DNA from: Dokdonia sp. Hel_I_53
GTDB taxonomy: Bacteria > Bacteroidota > Bacteroidia > Flavobacteriales > Flavobacteriaceae
Assembly: GCF_007827465.1 (NCBI RefSeq)
Contig: NZ_VISL01000001.1
Coordinates: forward strand, 2,313,001-2,377,000
DNA: 64,000 nt
Direction: 5' to 3'
The position numbers were made by a program, and so were the translations under genes. Shown here piece by piece: positions 63,064 through 64,000 of this stretch. A model generated the notes under the pieces. It ran no database searches, was not told where the DNA came from, and was given only the letters and a program-made list of their open reading frames with translations. Positions within the stretch are counted from its first letter, which is position 1; each line of letters begins with the position of its first letter.

Positions 63064-63678
63064 TTAAAAAAGCCCATTTAATTCCGCATCAATACGGTTG
63101 ATAATGTTTCCAAGATCCTCGGGGTTATCTACAAAATTAATATTATCTACATCAATGATCAGTAACTTCCCTTTATCGTATCCGTGTATCCATGCCTCAT
63201 AACGTTCATTAAGGCGACTCAAGTAATCTATAGAAATAGAATTTTCATATTCCCGCCCACGTTTATGTATTTGTGATACTAGGTTAGGTATAGAACTACG
63301 TAAATAAATCATAAGATCTGGAGCATCTACAACACTCTCCATTAAGTCAAATAAAGATTTATAATTATTAAAATCACGATTTGTCAATAAGCCCATTGCA
63401 TGAAGGTTAGGCGCAAATATGTACGCATCTTCATAAATTGTGCGGTCTTGAATGATTGTTTTTTTACTATCACGAATGTCAAGTAACTGACGAAAACGAC
63501 TGTTTAGGAAATATATCTGTAAATTAAATGACCAGCGCTCCATCTCGTTGTAAAAATCGTCGAGATAAGGGTTGTCTACTACATCTTCGTATTGCGGTGT
63601 CCACTTAAAATGTTTTGAGAGAAGTTTCGTCAAGGTAGTTTTACCTGCCCCGATATTACCGGCGATGGCGATGTGCAT
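63064..63678 (-). CDS. Deoxynucleoside kinase
   Basis: This 204-residue enzyme phosphorylates deoxynucleosides for salvage. The P-loop is GNIGAGKT (7-14). Glu31 is in the position of the catalytic base (QYEDVVDNPYLDDFY). The ERS-type motif reads D-R-T (78-80) and the lid contains HKRGREYE. Length is normal for bacterial dNKs. It is a second dNK beside the FolK-fused one at 16646, which suggests divided substrate specificity. It follows an unidentified gene by 8 bases, so the two are probably co-transcribed. Confidence 0.92.
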   Translation of the reverse strand: MHIAIAGNIGAGKTTLTKLLSKHFKWTPQYEDVVDNPYLDDFYNEMERWSFNLQIYFLNSRFRQLLDIRDSKKTIIQDRTIYEDAYIFAPNLHAMGLLTNRDFNNYKSLFDLMESVVDAPDLMIYLRSSIPNLVSQIHKRGREYENSISIDYLSRLNERYEAWIHGYDKGKLLIIDVDNINFVDNPEDLGNIINRIDAELNGLF

Positions 63679-63686
63679 ATGATAAC

Positions 63687-64000
63687 TTATTTAGCTAATT
63701 TAATTCTGAAGGCTTTTACCTTTTGGTGGCTGTAAATATACAGGATTTCATTATTCAAATAAAGTTGTTCTAGCGGTAATTCTGGTAAATTTATCTTTAA
63801 AAATTCCCTTGCATTTTTCTTTTTGTATTGAAATATTGTATTTGCAGATAGTAGTAAATTTCCATGAGACTGGCTCATAAATTCAATATTCTTTAAGTGA
63901 TTTTCATCCAGAAAACTGCCATAAATATTATACTCAGAGAGTGAGTTATCATCTGCAACCCAGGCAAAATTAAAATTACTCACTACTAAAGTTTCATTAG
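63687..64000 (-). CDS. Unidentified protein, C-terminal part, cut by the window edge
   Basis: The minus-strand frame is open from the window edge (64000) to a stop at 63687, so only about the last 104 residues are seen. A GTG at 63983 could start a 98-residue protein, but the frame stays open upstream of it. The segment is rich in aromatic residues and alternating strands (NLLLSANTIFQYKKKNAREF and later LYLNNEILYIYSHQKVKAF), suggesting beta-propeller-like or WD40-like repeats. No family is recognised. It lies 8 bases before the dNK gene. Confidence 0.6.
   Translation of the reverse strand, partial: NETLVVSNFNFAWVADDNSLSEYNIYGSFLDENHLKNIEFMSQSHGNLLLSANTIFQYKKKNAREFLKINLPELPLEQLYLNNEILYIYSHQKVKAFRIKLAK

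Overview
This window looks like a piece of a marine Flavobacteriaceae (Bacteroidota) chromosome. The support is the AT-rich sequence, promoters of the TTG / TAnnTTTG type, a SusC/SusD pair, DUF5686 and 2TM-domain proteins, GH3-family enzymes, lipoproteins with Bacteroidota-style lipoboxes and a FolK-deoxynucleoside kinase fusion. A Dokdonia-like genus is my guess, unverified. I see no prophage, insertion sequence, CRISPR array or rRNA. Most genes are housekeeping or envelope genes.

Layout. 0-9 kb: 2Fe-2S ferredoxin, metallophosphatase, flavin-dependent oxidoreductase, OmpA/beta-propeller protein, GH3 enzyme, DUF2797 protein, LysE exporter, der and a 39-residue small gene. 9-20 kb: outer-membrane beta-barrel protein preceded by a tetranucleotide repeat, patatin, AsmA, queuosine-precursor transporter, FolK-dNK fusion, CotH-kinase lipoprotein, polyprenyl synthetase. 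20-27 kb: a complete tetR-tolC-MFP-RND efflux operon with a likely TetR operator. 27-37 kb: SusD/SusC pair, mutS, tRNA-Leu and tRNA-Gly, amidohydrolase, DegT aminotransferase. 37-43 kb: kdtA, DUF2461, two small lipoproteins, an XRE-S24 regulator, fabD, folA and a 2TM protein. 43-50 kb: class V PLP enzyme, DUF427, egtD and egtB (ergothioneine-type), a TonB-like protein, thyA, a carboxypeptidase-regulatory-like protein. 50-64 kb: nucleoside transporter, bifunctional nuclease, etfA/etfB, pdhB, DUF5686, soluble and membrane pyrophosphatases, a peroxiredoxin, an App1 phosphatase, a second deoxynucleoside kinase and a truncated gene at the edge.

The strongest unexplained signal is a perfect 14-bp palindrome, GCTTTCGCGAAAGC, often extended to TACGCTTTCGCGAAAGCGTA. 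I found 16 exact copies plus six copies with one or two mismatches, about one per 3-4 kb, where chance predicts essentially none. Exact copies lie in divergent, convergent and co-directional gaps, inside operons, between two tRNA genes, and in frame inside two coding sequences; in one of these the repeat encodes the end of a signal peptide. All six imperfect copies are in coding DNA. The 14-mer has no stop codon in any frame. This looks like a dispersed DNA-level signal, comparable in density to uptake sequences or chromosome-organisation sites.

Other points of note are paired inverted repeats over the divergent etfB/pdhB promoters, a FolK-dNK fusion with no ATG, GTG or TTG at its expected start, and a possible phase-variable repeat before an outer-membrane protein. 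Nucleotide and folate metabolism is well represented: folK-dNK, folA, thyA, a second dNK and a nucleoside transporter. Pyrophosphate is handled by a soluble and a membrane-bound pyrophosphatase side by side.
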